NCBI GenBank assembly: GCA_005808865.1
Contig: SYKU01000346.1
Span: forward strand, 1-41,182
DNA from: Acidobacteriota bacterium
GTDB lineage: Bacteria; Acidobacteriota; Terriglobia; Bryobacterales; Bryobacteraceae
Length of the DNA: 41,182 nt
Direction of reading: 5' to 3'
Shown here: one piece after another, positions 1 through 8,168 of the stretch
Layout of the letters: the number at the start of each line of letters is the position of its first letter
Numbering within the stretch: the stretch's first letter is position 1
Notes under the pieces: generated by a model
Seen by the model: only the letters and a program-made list of their open reading frames with translations
What the model was told of the DNA's origin: nothing
The model's database searches: none
Translations under genes and position numbers: made by a program

Positions 1-94
1 CCAAACGGTGCTCCGTCTTGCCTTGGCGGGTCCATCCCTCTAAGGTCTTCATCTCTTCGTCGCTGAGCTGAAATTTCGCGGACTTTCGGCGCAT
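1..94 (-). CDS. IS630-type transposase, N-terminal end only (cut by window edge)
   Basis: Reading the minus strand from the ATG at 94-92, 31 codons run off the window. They begin MRRKSAKFQLSDEEMKTLEG and continue W-T-R-Q-G-K-T-E-H-R-L. This matches the usual start of IS630-family transposases (a basic MRRKS-like start, then 'LS.EE...LE.W.R.GKTE.R'), where the helix-turn-helix region begins. The DDE catalytic part would lie beyond position 1, so I cannot say whether the element is intact. The 73 bp between this start and the hydrolase stop at 168 would hold the IS end, but I could not recognise a terminal inverted repeat or a TA duplication. The family call comes from remembered sequence resemblance only. 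Confidence 0.6.
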   Translation of the reverse strand, partial: MRRKSAKFQLSDEEMKTLEGWTRQGKTEHRL

Positions 95-167
95 GACTCA
101 ACATACAGTAGTACCAGAACTAATGCAACTAGACACTAGGATCAACCGCAGAACCGAGCCATGGTGC

Positions 168-2147
168 TTAATGACTCGCTGCCGCCGGTTGTTTCATCAC
201 GAAATCCCATTCCTTATTGGCCACTTCTGCCACTGCCTGTAAATCGCTTTCCAACAGGTATCGGCCCTCCACCAGTTTCCGGGCGGCGGAGCGGATCTTG
301 CCCAGGTATGCCGTACGATCGCCGTATCGCTCGATCACCGCCCGCCGCGGAAATGGGAAGTAAGAGCCGGCCATGCTGAACAACTCGTCCGGCGATCCGA
401 TCGACGGGTTCCGAAGATTCCATCCGGTATGCACCGCCAGCGGAACCGACACTTGCGGCGTCTTCACCCCGCCGATATCATTGCCATCCGCGTCCACCTG
501 GGGTACCAGAACCGTGTAGGCCGGCCCCATTTCTGGCGGCTCAATCGTAACAATGCCTCGCGACCGGAACTCGGGACCAAAATCCAGACGGAAAACGTCA
601 TGCAGGCGCGCCGGAGAGACGACTCCGGGAAGCTTTGGGAAACGGATGTGACCGATGGCCGCAAGTTCCATTCGATCCACACGCGGGTACACAGACAGCG
701 GAGGAGCGATATCGTCTGCAATCCACGATTGCATCGCAATCAGCAGCCCCCGAAGTATCCATTGATAGTCGTTGGCATTGTTCAGATAGCGCGTATTCGA
801 ACTCCTGACTGGCGGCAGGGAGCCCGGCCCGTGATTGCCCCCGGCCATGACGTAAAGCCGCGTTGACGCACCTAACGGCGCGTCGGCTGACCCATCGAGA
901 GTCGTGTGCATCAGCGACGCCGCGCGTCCATAATACTCGTACGACGAGTTGGTGTAGAAGATCTTCGGCACCGCATTGTCCCGCTCGGCCCGAGCGAGTA
1001 TGCTGTCCTCCAAACCGGTTGCCGGATCCGTCTGCTTCAAATCCGTGAACGGAAAGATATCCGTTGCGTAATAGAAGTTGAAGAATGGCCGTGCATCGCG
1101 CGACGGCTGTGCGAACTGATGATTGAAATTTCCGCGTCCGGCCCCAGCAACATTCGCCCAGACGCCATCGAAAACCCGGCGACCTTGCTCATCGCGATTA
1201 AAACCCTGATAGAGAAATGTCCTCAAAAACCGCCCACTCTGCGAGCTTCCCCAGGCAAGCGAGCGCCGCGCCCCTGGAGCCAACGCCGCAAGCGGAGCGG
1301 GAGCCGAGCCGGCTTTCAACGCCGAAATGAAATCGCGTATGCCGGCCATGCCTAAACCCACGACCGGCGGATCCTGTGAGCGGTACACGACCTCATAAAT
1401 CTTGCCGGATTCGAATCCCGACGCCTTTCGCACCCCGCCGCGATCCTCTGTAAAGCTCCAGTCAGCGCGCGGAATTACGCGTCGCGGACCATTCGCCAAA
1501 CTCCGCTCGGTAAGCGTCGCCGAAACATCCTTGGGAACGGCCCGATACGGGAAGAAAAGCCGGTCGCCCAAGGAGAAAGACGTCAACGCCTGATCGGGAA
1601 CAAAATCGGAACGAACCACACCTTGAATCGGCGAGCCATCCGGATTCTTCGCCACCGGCACCGTGACACTCATCAACGGCGCCTCGCGTGGAACGTCGAA
1701 CTGCCACCCGAGCCACGCCAAGGTGAATCCCTGTTTCAGCAGCAGGGCATCGCCGAACTCGGCCGCCGTCCGTGGATCGTTCGAGCCGCGTCCCAGGCTG
1801 AAGGCATGAAGCAGGCCCTTCCGCCCGCGATTTGAGACTTCAAAGAACAACGTGCCGTTGCTTCTGTTCGGGTCGACAGGTGAGAAAATCACGAAATCGG
1901 CGTAGAATTCCACCTGGCCTTTCGCATTTCGAGGGGCGAGCTTGAGGTTCACAACATCTCGATTCGCCGGCGCCATAGGGTCGACAGCGAAGTGAGCCTT
2001 GCCGATAAGCCTCTCGTAGGCTCCGGCCTTTCCGAAGGATTTCCCGTCGAGGATCGAGGATCGCTCCGAAATGTCCACTCGGACGAGAGCGGCCTGTAGG
2101 ACAAATGGGGTGAGGAAAAGAAGTACTCGGAGAGCCACGCCTGCCAT
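168..2147 (-). CDS. exported alpha/beta hydrolase domain protein (Abhydrolase_10-like)
   Basis: A 659-residue protein with a hydrophobic Sec-type leader (MAGVALRVLLFLTPFVLQAA), so it probably acts in the periplasm or outside the cell. The body matches the large 'alpha/beta hydrolase domain-containing' family common in Acidobacteria and Proteobacteria. The nucleophile elbow is G-S-S-Q-S-G-R-F with Ser304, followed by F-L-Y-Q-G-F-N-R-D-E. The late G-G-N-H-G-P-G is a likely position for the catalytic His. The substrate is unknown; an ester or amide is likely. The reading frame stays open upstream to 2570, but that part is Arg/Ser-rich and looks non-coding, and the ATG at 2147 gives a clean signal peptide. 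Divergent from the isochorismatase-like gene 350 bp away. Family call is good, function is not known. Confidence 0.85.
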   Translation of the reverse strand: MAGVALRVLLFLTPFVLQAALVRVDISERSSILDGKSFGKAGAYERLIGKAHFAVDPMAPANRDVVNLKLAPRNAKGQVEFYADFVIFSPVDPNRSNGTLFFEVSNRGRKGLLHAFSLGRGSNDPRTAAEFGDALLLKQGFTLAWLGWQFDVPREAPLMSVTVPVAKNPDGSPIQGVVRSDFVPDQALTSFSLGDRLFFPYRAVPKDVSATLTERSLANGPRRVIPRADWSFTEDRGGVRKASGFESGKIYEVVYRSQDPPVVGLGMAGIRDFISALKAGSAPAPLAALAPGARRSLAWGSSQSGRFLRTFLYQGFNRDEQGRRVFDGVWANVAGAGRGNFNHQFAQPSRDARPFFNFYYATDIFPFTDLKQTDPATGLEDSILARAERDNAVPKIFYTNSSYEYYGRAASLMHTTLDGSADAPLGASTRLYVMAGGNHGPGSLPPVRSSNTRYLNNANDYQWILRGLLIAMQSWIADDIAPPLSVYPRVDRMELAAIGHIRFPKLPGVVSPARLHDVFRLDFGPEFRSRGIVTIEPPEMGPAYTVLVPQVDADGNDIGGVKTPQVSVPLAVHTGWNLRNPSIGSPDELFSMAGSYFPFPRRAVIERYGDRTAYLGKIRSAARKLVEGRYLLESDLQAVAEVANKEWDFVMKQPAAASH

Positions 2148-2497
2148 TGTAGTCGATGGCTGGCGAAGTTGCCCGGCGGAACGCCTGCGGCGCAAGCTAA
2201 TCGGTCCGCATCGCGGCACGCTAGGAGCGTGATCGGAACGATACCGCCGCGCGGCGGACGAGGCAGGAGCTACGGGGCTGGCGCGCGACTCGACCGCAAT
2301 CCAGCAACATCGCGCTGCGCTACGGCGCGAGTGCCGAATCAACTCTACGTGTCCGATCCGCACTGAGGGCGTGGCGACAGGCAGGCAGTGAGGCAAGTCC
2401 AGAGGCCTTCGGCAATGCCCGCGAATGCCAGCCTCGGCGAACGCCCTTATTGTATACTGACTTCGCCGGGGAATCTCAAAAACGGGAGGCAATACCG
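2148..2497. other. 350-bp divergent intergenic region
   Basis: This lies between two divergent start codons (hydrolase at 2147, isochorismatase-like at 2498) and must hold both promoters. The open frames crossing it are Arg/Ser-rich with no family resemblance, so I see no gene. One good -10-like hexamer is listed separately. Confidence 0.6.
2453..2458 (+). promoter_or_regulatory. possible -10 element upstream of isochorismatase-like gene
   Basis: TATACT, one mismatch from TATAAT, lies about 40 bases before the ATG at 2498 and would give a 5' leader of about 33 nt. No convincing TTGACA-like box sits 16-18 bp upstream, so this rests on the -10 alone. A Shine-Dalgarno-like GGGAGG is present at 2484-2489. 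Confidence 0.3.
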
Positions 2498-3412
2498 ATG
2501 AGGCTTGTGGAACGAAGGTCCTTTCTGAGATTGCTGCCTGGCGTCGCGGCTTTAGCTGCCGCGGCGCCATCCGGGAGCGACGCCCTTACCAATCGTCCCA
2601 AGGTGCCGGGTACGCTTCGTCTACAGGCGCGCAGACGCGCGAAGGGTAAGGTCTCTGAGCAGTTGCTGGAATGGCCGGTCGCGCGTACTGCAATCATCAT
2701 CTGTGACATGTGGGATACCCATACGTGCGGAATGTCGGCCCAGCGCGTCGCGTTGATGGCTCCGCGCATGAACCAGGTGGTTAGCGCCGCACGCAGCCTG
2801 GGGGTCATGATAATCCACTCCCCCAGCGACACGATGAAATTCTACGAAGGCACGCCGTGGCGCGAACGGATGAAGAATGCTCCCACCGCCGCGTCTCCTT
2901 TCCCGATCATCGCCCGATGCCCGCGCGTGCCTGAGGAGGAACGCGGATTCCCCATAGACGATGCTGCCGGCGGATGCGACGATCCGGTAGTGAAAAAATT
3001 CGCGGGTCCTCCTTATCCGTGGACTCGGGAGCATCCGGCGATCGACATCGCCGGCTTCGACGGTATCAGCGATAGCGGACAGGAGATCTACAACTTCTGC
3101 AAGTTGGAAAACATCGACAGGATCGTGCTAATGGGCGTGCACACCAACATCTGCATCCTTAACCGTTCATTCGGAGCTCGGCAGATGACGCGTCTCGGCT
3201 TCGATGTAGTCCTTGCGCGGGACCTCACGGACTCCATGTACGATCCGCGCACCAGACCGTTCGTCAGCCACACGCGTGGGACCGAACTTGTCATCGAACA
3301 CATTGAAACCATGTGGTGTCCGTCAATCGTAAGTGATAATTTGATACGAGTGGTTCCCGGTTCGGCCGATTCCGCGAGCGAGCGAGGCAGCCAGTCCGGG
3401 ATCACCGGATGA
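2498..3412 (+). CDS. isochorismatase-family cysteine hydrolase, Tat-exported
   Basis: A 304-residue cysteine hydrolase. The N-terminus R-R-S-F-L-R-L-L-P-G-V-A-A-L-A-A-A is a twin-arginine leader, so export in folded form is expected. The isochorismatase-like fold is shown by I-I-I-C-D-M-W-D (catalytic Asp70), a lysine around 166-167 (D-P-V-V-K-K-F) and G-V-H-T-N-I-C-I-L-N-R (catalytic Cys219), followed by F-G-A-R-Q-M. The family includes nicotinamidases, N-carbamoylsarcosine amidase and isochorismatases; an amide-hydrolysing role fits best, and the physiological substrate is unknown. The start at 2498 is preferred because of GGGAGG 8-9 bases upstream and because it places the Arg pair correctly. 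It converges on purH. Confidence 0.87.
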   Translation: MRLVERRSFLRLLPGVAALAAAAPSGSDALTNRPKVPGTLRLQARRRAKGKVSEQLLEWPVARTAIIICDMWDTHTCGMSAQRVALMAPRMNQVVSAARSLGVMIIHSPSDTMKFYEGTPWRERMKNAPTAASPFPIIARCPRVPEEERGFPIDDAAGGCDDPVVKKFAGPPYPWTREHPAIDIAGFDGISDSGQEIYNFCKLENIDRIVLMGVHTNICILNRSFGARQMTRLGFDVVLARDLTDSMYDPRTRPFVSHTRGTELVIEHIETMWCPSIVSDNLIRVVPGSADSASERGSQSGITG

Positions 3413-3531
3413 AACATCAGGCATCAGCACGGTCAGGCCCGCGCCGAGGGCGAATGCTGCTCCGGAGGAGAATTAACGATCTCGCTCCGACTCGGGCGTG
3501 ACCGGGACTTCGTTCGGCGCCAACCCTTAGC

Positions 3532-5073
3532 TTAGTGCCGGAAGTGGCGGACGCCCGTGAAGACCATCGCGAGTCCAAGGCGATCCGCCGCGGCGATCAC
3601 GTCTTCATCGCGGATGGACCCGCCTGGCTGGATCGCGGCTGTGATTCCGTGCTTCGCGGCTTCTTCAAGCCCGTCGGGAAATGGGAAAAAGGCATCCGAG
3701 CCGATCACCGAACCCGTGAGCGGCAGCACGGCTTTCGATGCGCCGATCTTTACCGAGTCCACGCGGCTCATCTGGCCCGCGCCTACGCCAACGGACTGCC
3801 CGTCGCGCGCATATACGACGGCGTTCGACTTCACGTGCTTGGCGACCTTCCAGGCGAATTCGAGCGATGCCCACTCCGCGTCCGTCGGCGCACGCTTTGT
3901 CTTCACCGCGCAATGGCCGCGGTCAAGCTGGTGCACATCCGCCGTCTGCGCAAGGAAGCCGCCCGCAATCGACTTTACGACCAGGCCCGGCTCGCCCGCG
4001 GGGACGCGAAGCAGCCGCAGATTTTTCTTCGAGGCGAGCGCGGCTCGCGCTTCAGCCGTGTAATCGGGAGCGGCGATGGCCTCGATGAAAGTCTTCGAGA
4101 CTTCGGCGGCGGTCTCTCCGTCAAGCGTGCGGTTGAACGCGAGCACGCCGCCGAACGCCGAAACCGGATCGCACGCGAACGCCTTGCGGTAGCTCACGGC
4201 CAACGTGCCGCCTCGATCTTCCGCGCACCCGCAAGGGTTCGTATGCTTGACGATAGCGGACGCAGGCTCGACGAATTCATTGACCAGTTGCCAGGCGGCA
4301 TCGAGATCAACCAGGTTATTGTAGGAAAGCTCTTTGCCTTGAAGCTGTTCTGCTCCGGCGATTCCCTCACCCGGCGTGCCGTAGAGGGCCGCGGACTGAT
4401 GCGGATTCTCACCGTTACGCAGGCCGGCGAGTTTCGGCGCGCGGAGGTCGAGCAGCGGCGGCATCGGCGTGGCCTCCGTTTCGCCCACGCGGGCGAGCCT
4501 TGCGCTGATGGCGCGGTCGTAATCAGCCGTCGTCCGGAAGGCCTTATTCGCCAGTTCCCAGCAGGTATCGTGCGAAACAGAGCCGGCGTTCGCCCGCATC
4601 TCGTCGAGTAGCGGCGTGTAGTCGGAGGGCGATACGACCACGGCGACGTCCTGGAAATTCTTCGCGGCGGAGCGGATCATGGTTGGGCCGCCGATGTCGA
4701 TGTTCTCGATCAGTTCGGCGATTTCGGCGCCCGGCTTCGCCGCGGCCTTCTCGAAAGCGTAGAGGTTGACCACCACCATGTCGATGACCGCGATCCCATG
4801 CGCCGCAAGGGCCGCCATGTGCGCTTCGTTCGAGCGCACGGCGAGAATCCCGCCTGTAATTTTCGGGTGCATGGTTTTGACGCGGCCGTCAAGCATTTCG
4901 GGGAAACCGGTCACTTCGGAAACATCGCGGACCTCGATCCCGGAGTCACGCAGCAGTTTCGCGGTGCCTCCGGTCGAGAGCAGTTCCGCTCCCAGATCGC
5001 GCAGCCCGCGCGCGAAATCAACCACTCCCGTCTTGTCGGTGACGCTCAACAAGACGCGTTCAATTTTCGGCAT
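3532..5073 (-). CDS. purH: bifunctional AICAR formyltransferase / IMP cyclohydrolase PurH
   Basis: A 513-residue cytoplasmic enzyme for the last two steps of de novo purine synthesis: formylation of AICAR with 10-formyl-THF, then ring closure to IMP. The N-terminal MGS-like cyclohydrolase domain starts L-L-S-V-T-D-K-T-G and has the L-L-S-T-G-G-T and H-P-K-I-T-G-G-I-L motifs. The C-terminal AICARFT domain has the conserved Lys276-His277 pair in I-V-K-H-T-N-P-C-G and S-N-A-V-V-Y-A-R-D-G-Q-S-V-G-V-G-A-G-Q-M-S-R. Full length for the family (about 510-530). It is last in a same-strand run, 40 bp after the nitrite/sulfite reductase stop, so cotranscription is possible. There is no clear Shine-Dalgarno before the ATG. 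Confidence 0.98.
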   Translation of the reverse strand: MPKIERVLLSVTDKTGVVDFARGLRDLGAELLSTGGTAKLLRDSGIEVRDVSEVTGFPEMLDGRVKTMHPKITGGILAVRSNEAHMAALAAHGIAVIDMVVVNLYAFEKAAAKPGAEIAELIENIDIGGPTMIRSAAKNFQDVAVVVSPSDYTPLLDEMRANAGSVSHDTCWELANKAFRTTADYDRAISARLARVGETEATPMPPLLDLRAPKLAGLRNGENPHQSAALYGTPGEGIAGAEQLQGKELSYNNLVDLDAAWQLVNEFVEPASAIVKHTNPCGCAEDRGGTLAVSYRKAFACDPVSAFGGVLAFNRTLDGETAAEVSKTFIEAIAAPDYTAEARAALASKKNLRLLRVPAGEPGLVVKSIAGGFLAQTADVHQLDRGHCAVKTKRAPTDAEWASLEFAWKVAKHVKSNAVVYARDGQSVGVGAGQMSRVDSVKIGASKAVLPLTGSVIGSDAFFPFPDGLEEAAKHGITAAIQPGGSIRDEDVIAAADRLGLAMVFTGVRHFRH

Positions 5074-5113
5074 CTTTTGAAGTGTAGCGGCTCACGCGCG
5101 GAATGCCGTTCGA

Positions 5114-6895
5114 TTACGCCGCGCACTCGCCGCGCCCAAGTTGGAGCGAGAAGGCGGTGTCGTCGCCCCAATCCTGGTAGATCTCCGGGAACAACTCCGG
5201 CGGCTTCGCGAGATCGCTCGTGAGTTCGCGGAAGAACTCCACCTTGTGGCGAAGCACGTAGTCGCGGAACTTCTCTCCCGCCTGCCGGTCTTTCGTGTAG
5301 TGATCCACCACGCGCTGCACGGCTTCTGGCGCGAGGCGCGCGGGGATGCTTTGGACCGCAAGTCCGAAGCGCATAATTCCCGTGTCGTCGTGCGCGCCGC
5401 CGAGCAGCATCTGGTAGTAGGGAATGTCGCGTCCTTCCACCTTTCGGGCGTTGCCATAGAAGCCGAAATCGGCCGTCCAGTGCTGGCCGCAGGAATTCGG
5501 GCATCCGCTTACTTTGATGGAGAGCTTGCGCACCTGCGGATCGTCAAAGTGCCGTACGGAGTTGTAGAGCGCCGCGCCCAGATTCATCGACTTGGTCAGC
5601 GCCAGGTTGCAGGAATACGCGCCGGGGCAGGTGACGACGTCCGAAATTTCCCTTGCACCGCCTTCGCCCAGACCAATCTGCGCGAGCGCAGCATGGAACG
5701 CTTTCAGGCTTCCGAGCTGAATGAACGAAAGAATCAGGTTCTGGTCGATATTGATGCGAACCAAGCCGTCTCCGGCGTCTTCCGCGAGGCGCGCAAGACC
5801 GCGCAGTTGCTCGCTCGTGAGATTACCTTGCTCGATCCGCACCACCGCCGAAGCGTAACCCGGCTGGCGTTGTTCGAAGACGTTCGTCTCAAGCCACCGG
5901 TCGTATTCGGTGTGACTCGGCGAGTGCGCGTCGAGCACGGGCAGCAGCGCGCCCTGGCCGAGCGGTCGCGGATGCGACTGGTAACCGCCAAAGCCCTCAG
6001 GCACCTGTTCCGGCGTCGCAATACCGCCATTCTCCAGAATATCTGCGTACTCCTTGTCGATCGCCTCTCGAACCCACTCAAATCCTCGCTCTTTTACGAC
6101 AAACTTAAAGCGCGCCTTGTTGCGGTTGGCGCGGTTGCCGTGCTTGTTGAAGACCCGGATAACGGCCTCAATGCGGCTGACCACGTTTTCCACGGGAAGA
6201 AATTCGTCGAGTACCTGCGCTTCAACGGGGAGCGGTCCGAGCCCTCCACCGACGATCATCCGAAAACCGTGGCGTCCGTCCCTGATTACGGCGCGCAGCC
6301 CCACGTCGTGGATGGTTCCCAACATACTGTCTTCGGGATCGCCTGAGAAGGCGATTTTGAACTTGCGAGGCAGGTTGTCGGTCAGCGCCTTGCGCAGGAA
6401 CGCGTAGGCGACTTTCTGAGTGTAGGGGCGGACGTCGAACGCTTCGTTGCGGCGCAGACCGGCGAGCGGATCGCCCGTGACGTTCCGGACGGTGTTGAAG
6501 CACGCCTCGCGCGTGGTCATGCCTTCGTCGGCAAGCAAATGCATGACGTCGGCGCACTGAGCAAGGGGGACGAAGTGAAACTGAATATTCTGGCGCGTGG
6601 TGAGGTGAGCGCGGCCCCCGCCGTACTCATCGGCAACGCGCGCAAGCTGCATCACCTGTTTGCTCGTAAGGATGCCGCCGGGAAACTTGCAGCGGATCAT
6701 CTGAACGCCTGGCTGCCGCTGGCCGTAGATGCCATAGCGAAGGCGGAAACCGCGGAATTCGTCTTCAGTGATCGTGCCCGCAAGATAGGACGCGGCGAAG
6801 GTGCGAAACTTTTCGATTTCAACGCGAACCGTGTGATCGTGCTCACGCTCAAAAGAGTCGCGGGCCGCCAGGGTGTCCTCAGCGATGGTAGCCAT
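5114..6895 (-). CDS. ferredoxin-dependent nitrite/sulfite reductase
   Basis: A 593-residue siroheme/[4Fe-4S] reductase carrying out a six-electron reduction of nitrite to ammonia or sulfite to sulfide in the cytoplasm. The cluster/siroheme ligands are C-P-G-A-Y-S-C (Cys423, Cys429) and G-C-P-N-S-C (Cys465, Cys469). The two ferredoxin-like half-domains and two NIR_SIR repeats are present: G-I-Y-G-Q-R-Q-P-G near the N-terminus and the H-L-T-T-R-Q-N-I-Q-F motif. Sequence alone does not separate assimilatory nitrite from sulfite reduction, and no nitrate reductase or cys gene is next to it, so I give no gene symbol. The ATG at 6895 is chosen over an upstream in-frame start because a strong AAGGGGGGA lies upstream and the extra residues look unconserved. 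Confidence 0.93.
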   Translation of the reverse strand: MATIAEDTLAARDSFEREHDHTVRVEIEKFRTFAASYLAGTITEDEFRGFRLRYGIYGQRQPGVQMIRCKFPGGILTSKQVMQLARVADEYGGGRAHLTTRQNIQFHFVPLAQCADVMHLLADEGMTTREACFNTVRNVTGDPLAGLRRNEAFDVRPYTQKVAYAFLRKALTDNLPRKFKIAFSGDPEDSMLGTIHDVGLRAVIRDGRHGFRMIVGGGLGPLPVEAQVLDEFLPVENVVSRIEAVIRVFNKHGNRANRNKARFKFVVKERGFEWVREAIDKEYADILENGGIATPEQVPEGFGGYQSHPRPLGQGALLPVLDAHSPSHTEYDRWLETNVFEQRQPGYASAVVRIEQGNLTSEQLRGLARLAEDAGDGLVRINIDQNLILSFIQLGSLKAFHAALAQIGLGEGGAREISDVVTCPGAYSCNLALTKSMNLGAALYNSVRHFDDPQVRKLSIKVSGCPNSCGQHWTADFGFYGNARKVEGRDIPYYQMLLGGAHDDTGIMRFGLAVQSIPARLAPEAVQRVVDHYTKDRQAGEKFRDYVLRHKVEFFRELTSDLAKPPELFPEIYQDWGDDTAFSLQLGRGECAA

Positions 6896-6988
6896 AGGTG
6901 GCCAATCCCCCCTTACTCTATAGAGATTACCATCATTGGACCGCCGACACAAGGAACTTCGTGCCGGCCGGGCCGATGGAGCCGAATC

Positions 6989-7474
6989 TCAAAACGGCAC
7001 GTCGTCGTCGGTGATGCCCTGGTTGAACGTCGAGTCGTCCACCTGGGCAGATTGGGCCGCGGGACGCGGGGCGCTACGCGGCATCGAGGCGGGCTGCTGG
7101 TAATCGTCGCCGCCGCTCCCGCCGGGACCTTGATCTCCACCGCGGCCTCCGAGCAGGATCACTTCCTCGGCCACGACCTCGGTCGCGTACACTTTCTTTC
7201 CGTCCTTGTCCTCGTAACTTCGAGTGCGCAGACGGCCCTCGACGTAAACCTGTTTTCCTTTCAGCAGATAAGGCGCGAGGTTTTCACTGCGCCATAGAGT
7301 GATATTCGCCCAGTCGGTTTCTTCTTTCCAGTCGCCGGTCTGCTGGTCTTTCCAGCGCCGGCTGGTGGCGACCGAAAACGACGTCCGCGCCGCGCCGCCG
7401 GGCGTGAATTTGGTCTCGGCGTCACGGCCGAGATGACCAACAAGAATTACCTTATTTACACTGCGGGATGCCAT
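6989..7474 (-). CDS. ssb: single-stranded DNA-binding protein SSB
   Basis: A 161-residue SSB that coats ssDNA in replication, repair and recombination. The N-terminal OB fold (about residues 1-108) begins S-V-N-K-V-I-L-V-G-H-L-G-R-D-A-E and includes W-A-N-I-T-L-W and G-K-Q-V-Y-V-E-G-R-L-R-T-R. A Gly/Pro/Gln-rich linker follows, and the protein ends in the acidic partner-binding tip D-D-D-V-P-F. The start at 7474 (M-A-S-R-S-V-N) has AGGT just upstream; an in-frame TTG four codons earlier (7486) is an alternative. It sits 93 bp upstream of the nitrite/sulfite reductase start. The usual rpsF/rpsR neighbours are absent, so this is a stand-alone ssb. Confidence 0.97.
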   Translation of the reverse strand: MASRSVNKVILVGHLGRDAETKFTPGGAARTSFSVATSRRWKDQQTGDWKEETDWANITLWRSENLAPYLLKGKQVYVEGRLRTRSYEDKDGKKVYATEVVAEEVILLGGRGGDQGPGGSGGDDYQQPASMPRSAPRPAAQSAQVDDSTFNQGITDDDVPF

Positions 7475-7513
7475 AGTTACCTGCAATGTAGCACACTCGA
7501 CGCAGCGGGGACA

Positions 7514-7786
7514 CTAGCCGGTTTCGAAGCGCCGAATTGCACGAGCCTTCGCCTTGACGGCCTCGGCTTCCCGGTTCTTCGGTGGCGCATCGGTCCTGAG
7601 CGACCGGAGAAGGCGGGTCGAGATACCGGCTACATCGTCAACCGCAGCGAGGAACGCGCCTTCGTTCACCTTAGACGGCTTGTTCAGCCCGCTGATCTTT
7701 CGAACGAACTGGAGCGAGGCCGCGCGAATCTCATCGTCAGTAACCGGGGGATCGAAGTTGAAGAGTGTCTTGATGTTTCTGCACAT
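7514..7786 (-). CDS. DUF2277 family protein
   Basis: A 90-residue protein starting M-C-R-N-I-K-T-L-F-N-F-D-P-P with the family block D-D-E-I-R-A-A-S-L-Q-F-V-R-K-I-S-G-L-N-K-P-S-K. These match the conserved N-terminus of DUF2277, a small soluble family of unknown function found across many bacteria. The C-terminus is rich in Lys/Arg/Ala. The start is the ATG at 7786. The reading frame runs on upstream to 7975 but there overlaps the creatininase fragment and has no family resemblance. The start lies one base away from the creatininase stop at 7788, so translation may be coupled to it. Role unknown. Confidence 0.88.
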   Translation of the reverse strand: MCRNIKTLFNFDPPVTDDEIRAASLQFVRKISGLNKPSKVNEGAFLAAVDDVAGISTRLLRSLRTDAPPKNREAEAVKAKARAIRRFETG

Positions 7787-7787
7787 G

Positions 7788-8153
7788 TCAGTTGAACACG
7801 CCGCGGCGGAAGGTAAGGGTGGCGTCAGTGGCGGCATCGAGAAAACGGCCACCCTTCTCAGATGTAGCGCAGCTCGGCGACCCGACCGTACCGCCTTCCG
7901 CAAGTTCATCGAAGTTGCAGGCGGATGCGCGGTGATGGGGCGAGTGGCCAATCCACGGTGTAGGAGAGAGAACAACGGAATCCGGGGCGGCGGATTCGGC
8001 GCGACGCGCGATTTGGGTAATGATGGCAGTGTCCGTGATCATCGGCAGATGACGGCCGTGCTGTTCGAAGGATCCGAGGGAAACAACGAAAACCCTGTCG
8101 CTTTCGCGGCCGAGCGACCGGGCTTCGGGCCAGGCAAGCGTCTCAAGCTTCAT
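7788..8153 (-). pseudogene. creatininase-family amidohydrolase, truncated
   Basis: A 121-residue open frame whose first 74 residues are recognisable as a creatininase/MftE-like amidohydrolase: L-G-S-F-E-Q-H-G-R-H-L-P-M-I-T-D-T (metal ligands Glu30, His32, Asp41), then V-V-L-S-P-T-P-W-I-G-H-S-P-H-H. Full members are about 230-260 residues. After S-P-H-H the expected 'F-P-G-T-x-S' block and everything beyond are missing, replaced by about 45 residues without family resemblance. The DUF2277 gene follows after one base. The start has a GGAAGTGAG-like sequence upstream and lies 15 bp after the gamma-glutamyltransferase stop. I read this as a deletion remnant. A short functional derivative is possible but unlikely, because the metal site is incomplete. 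Confidence 0.7.
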
Positions 8154-8168
8154 TATTGGCTCACTTCC

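Noticed and set aside
2148-2570. N-terminal extension of the alpha/beta hydrolase to 2570
   Set aside because: The extra 141 residues are Arg/Ser/Pro-rich and would place the signal peptide in the middle; the ATG at 2147 gives a normal exported protein.
3535-4611. 358-codon plus-strand frame over purH
   Set aside because: Antisense shadow of purH in a GC-rich genome; Arg/His-rich with no family resemblance.
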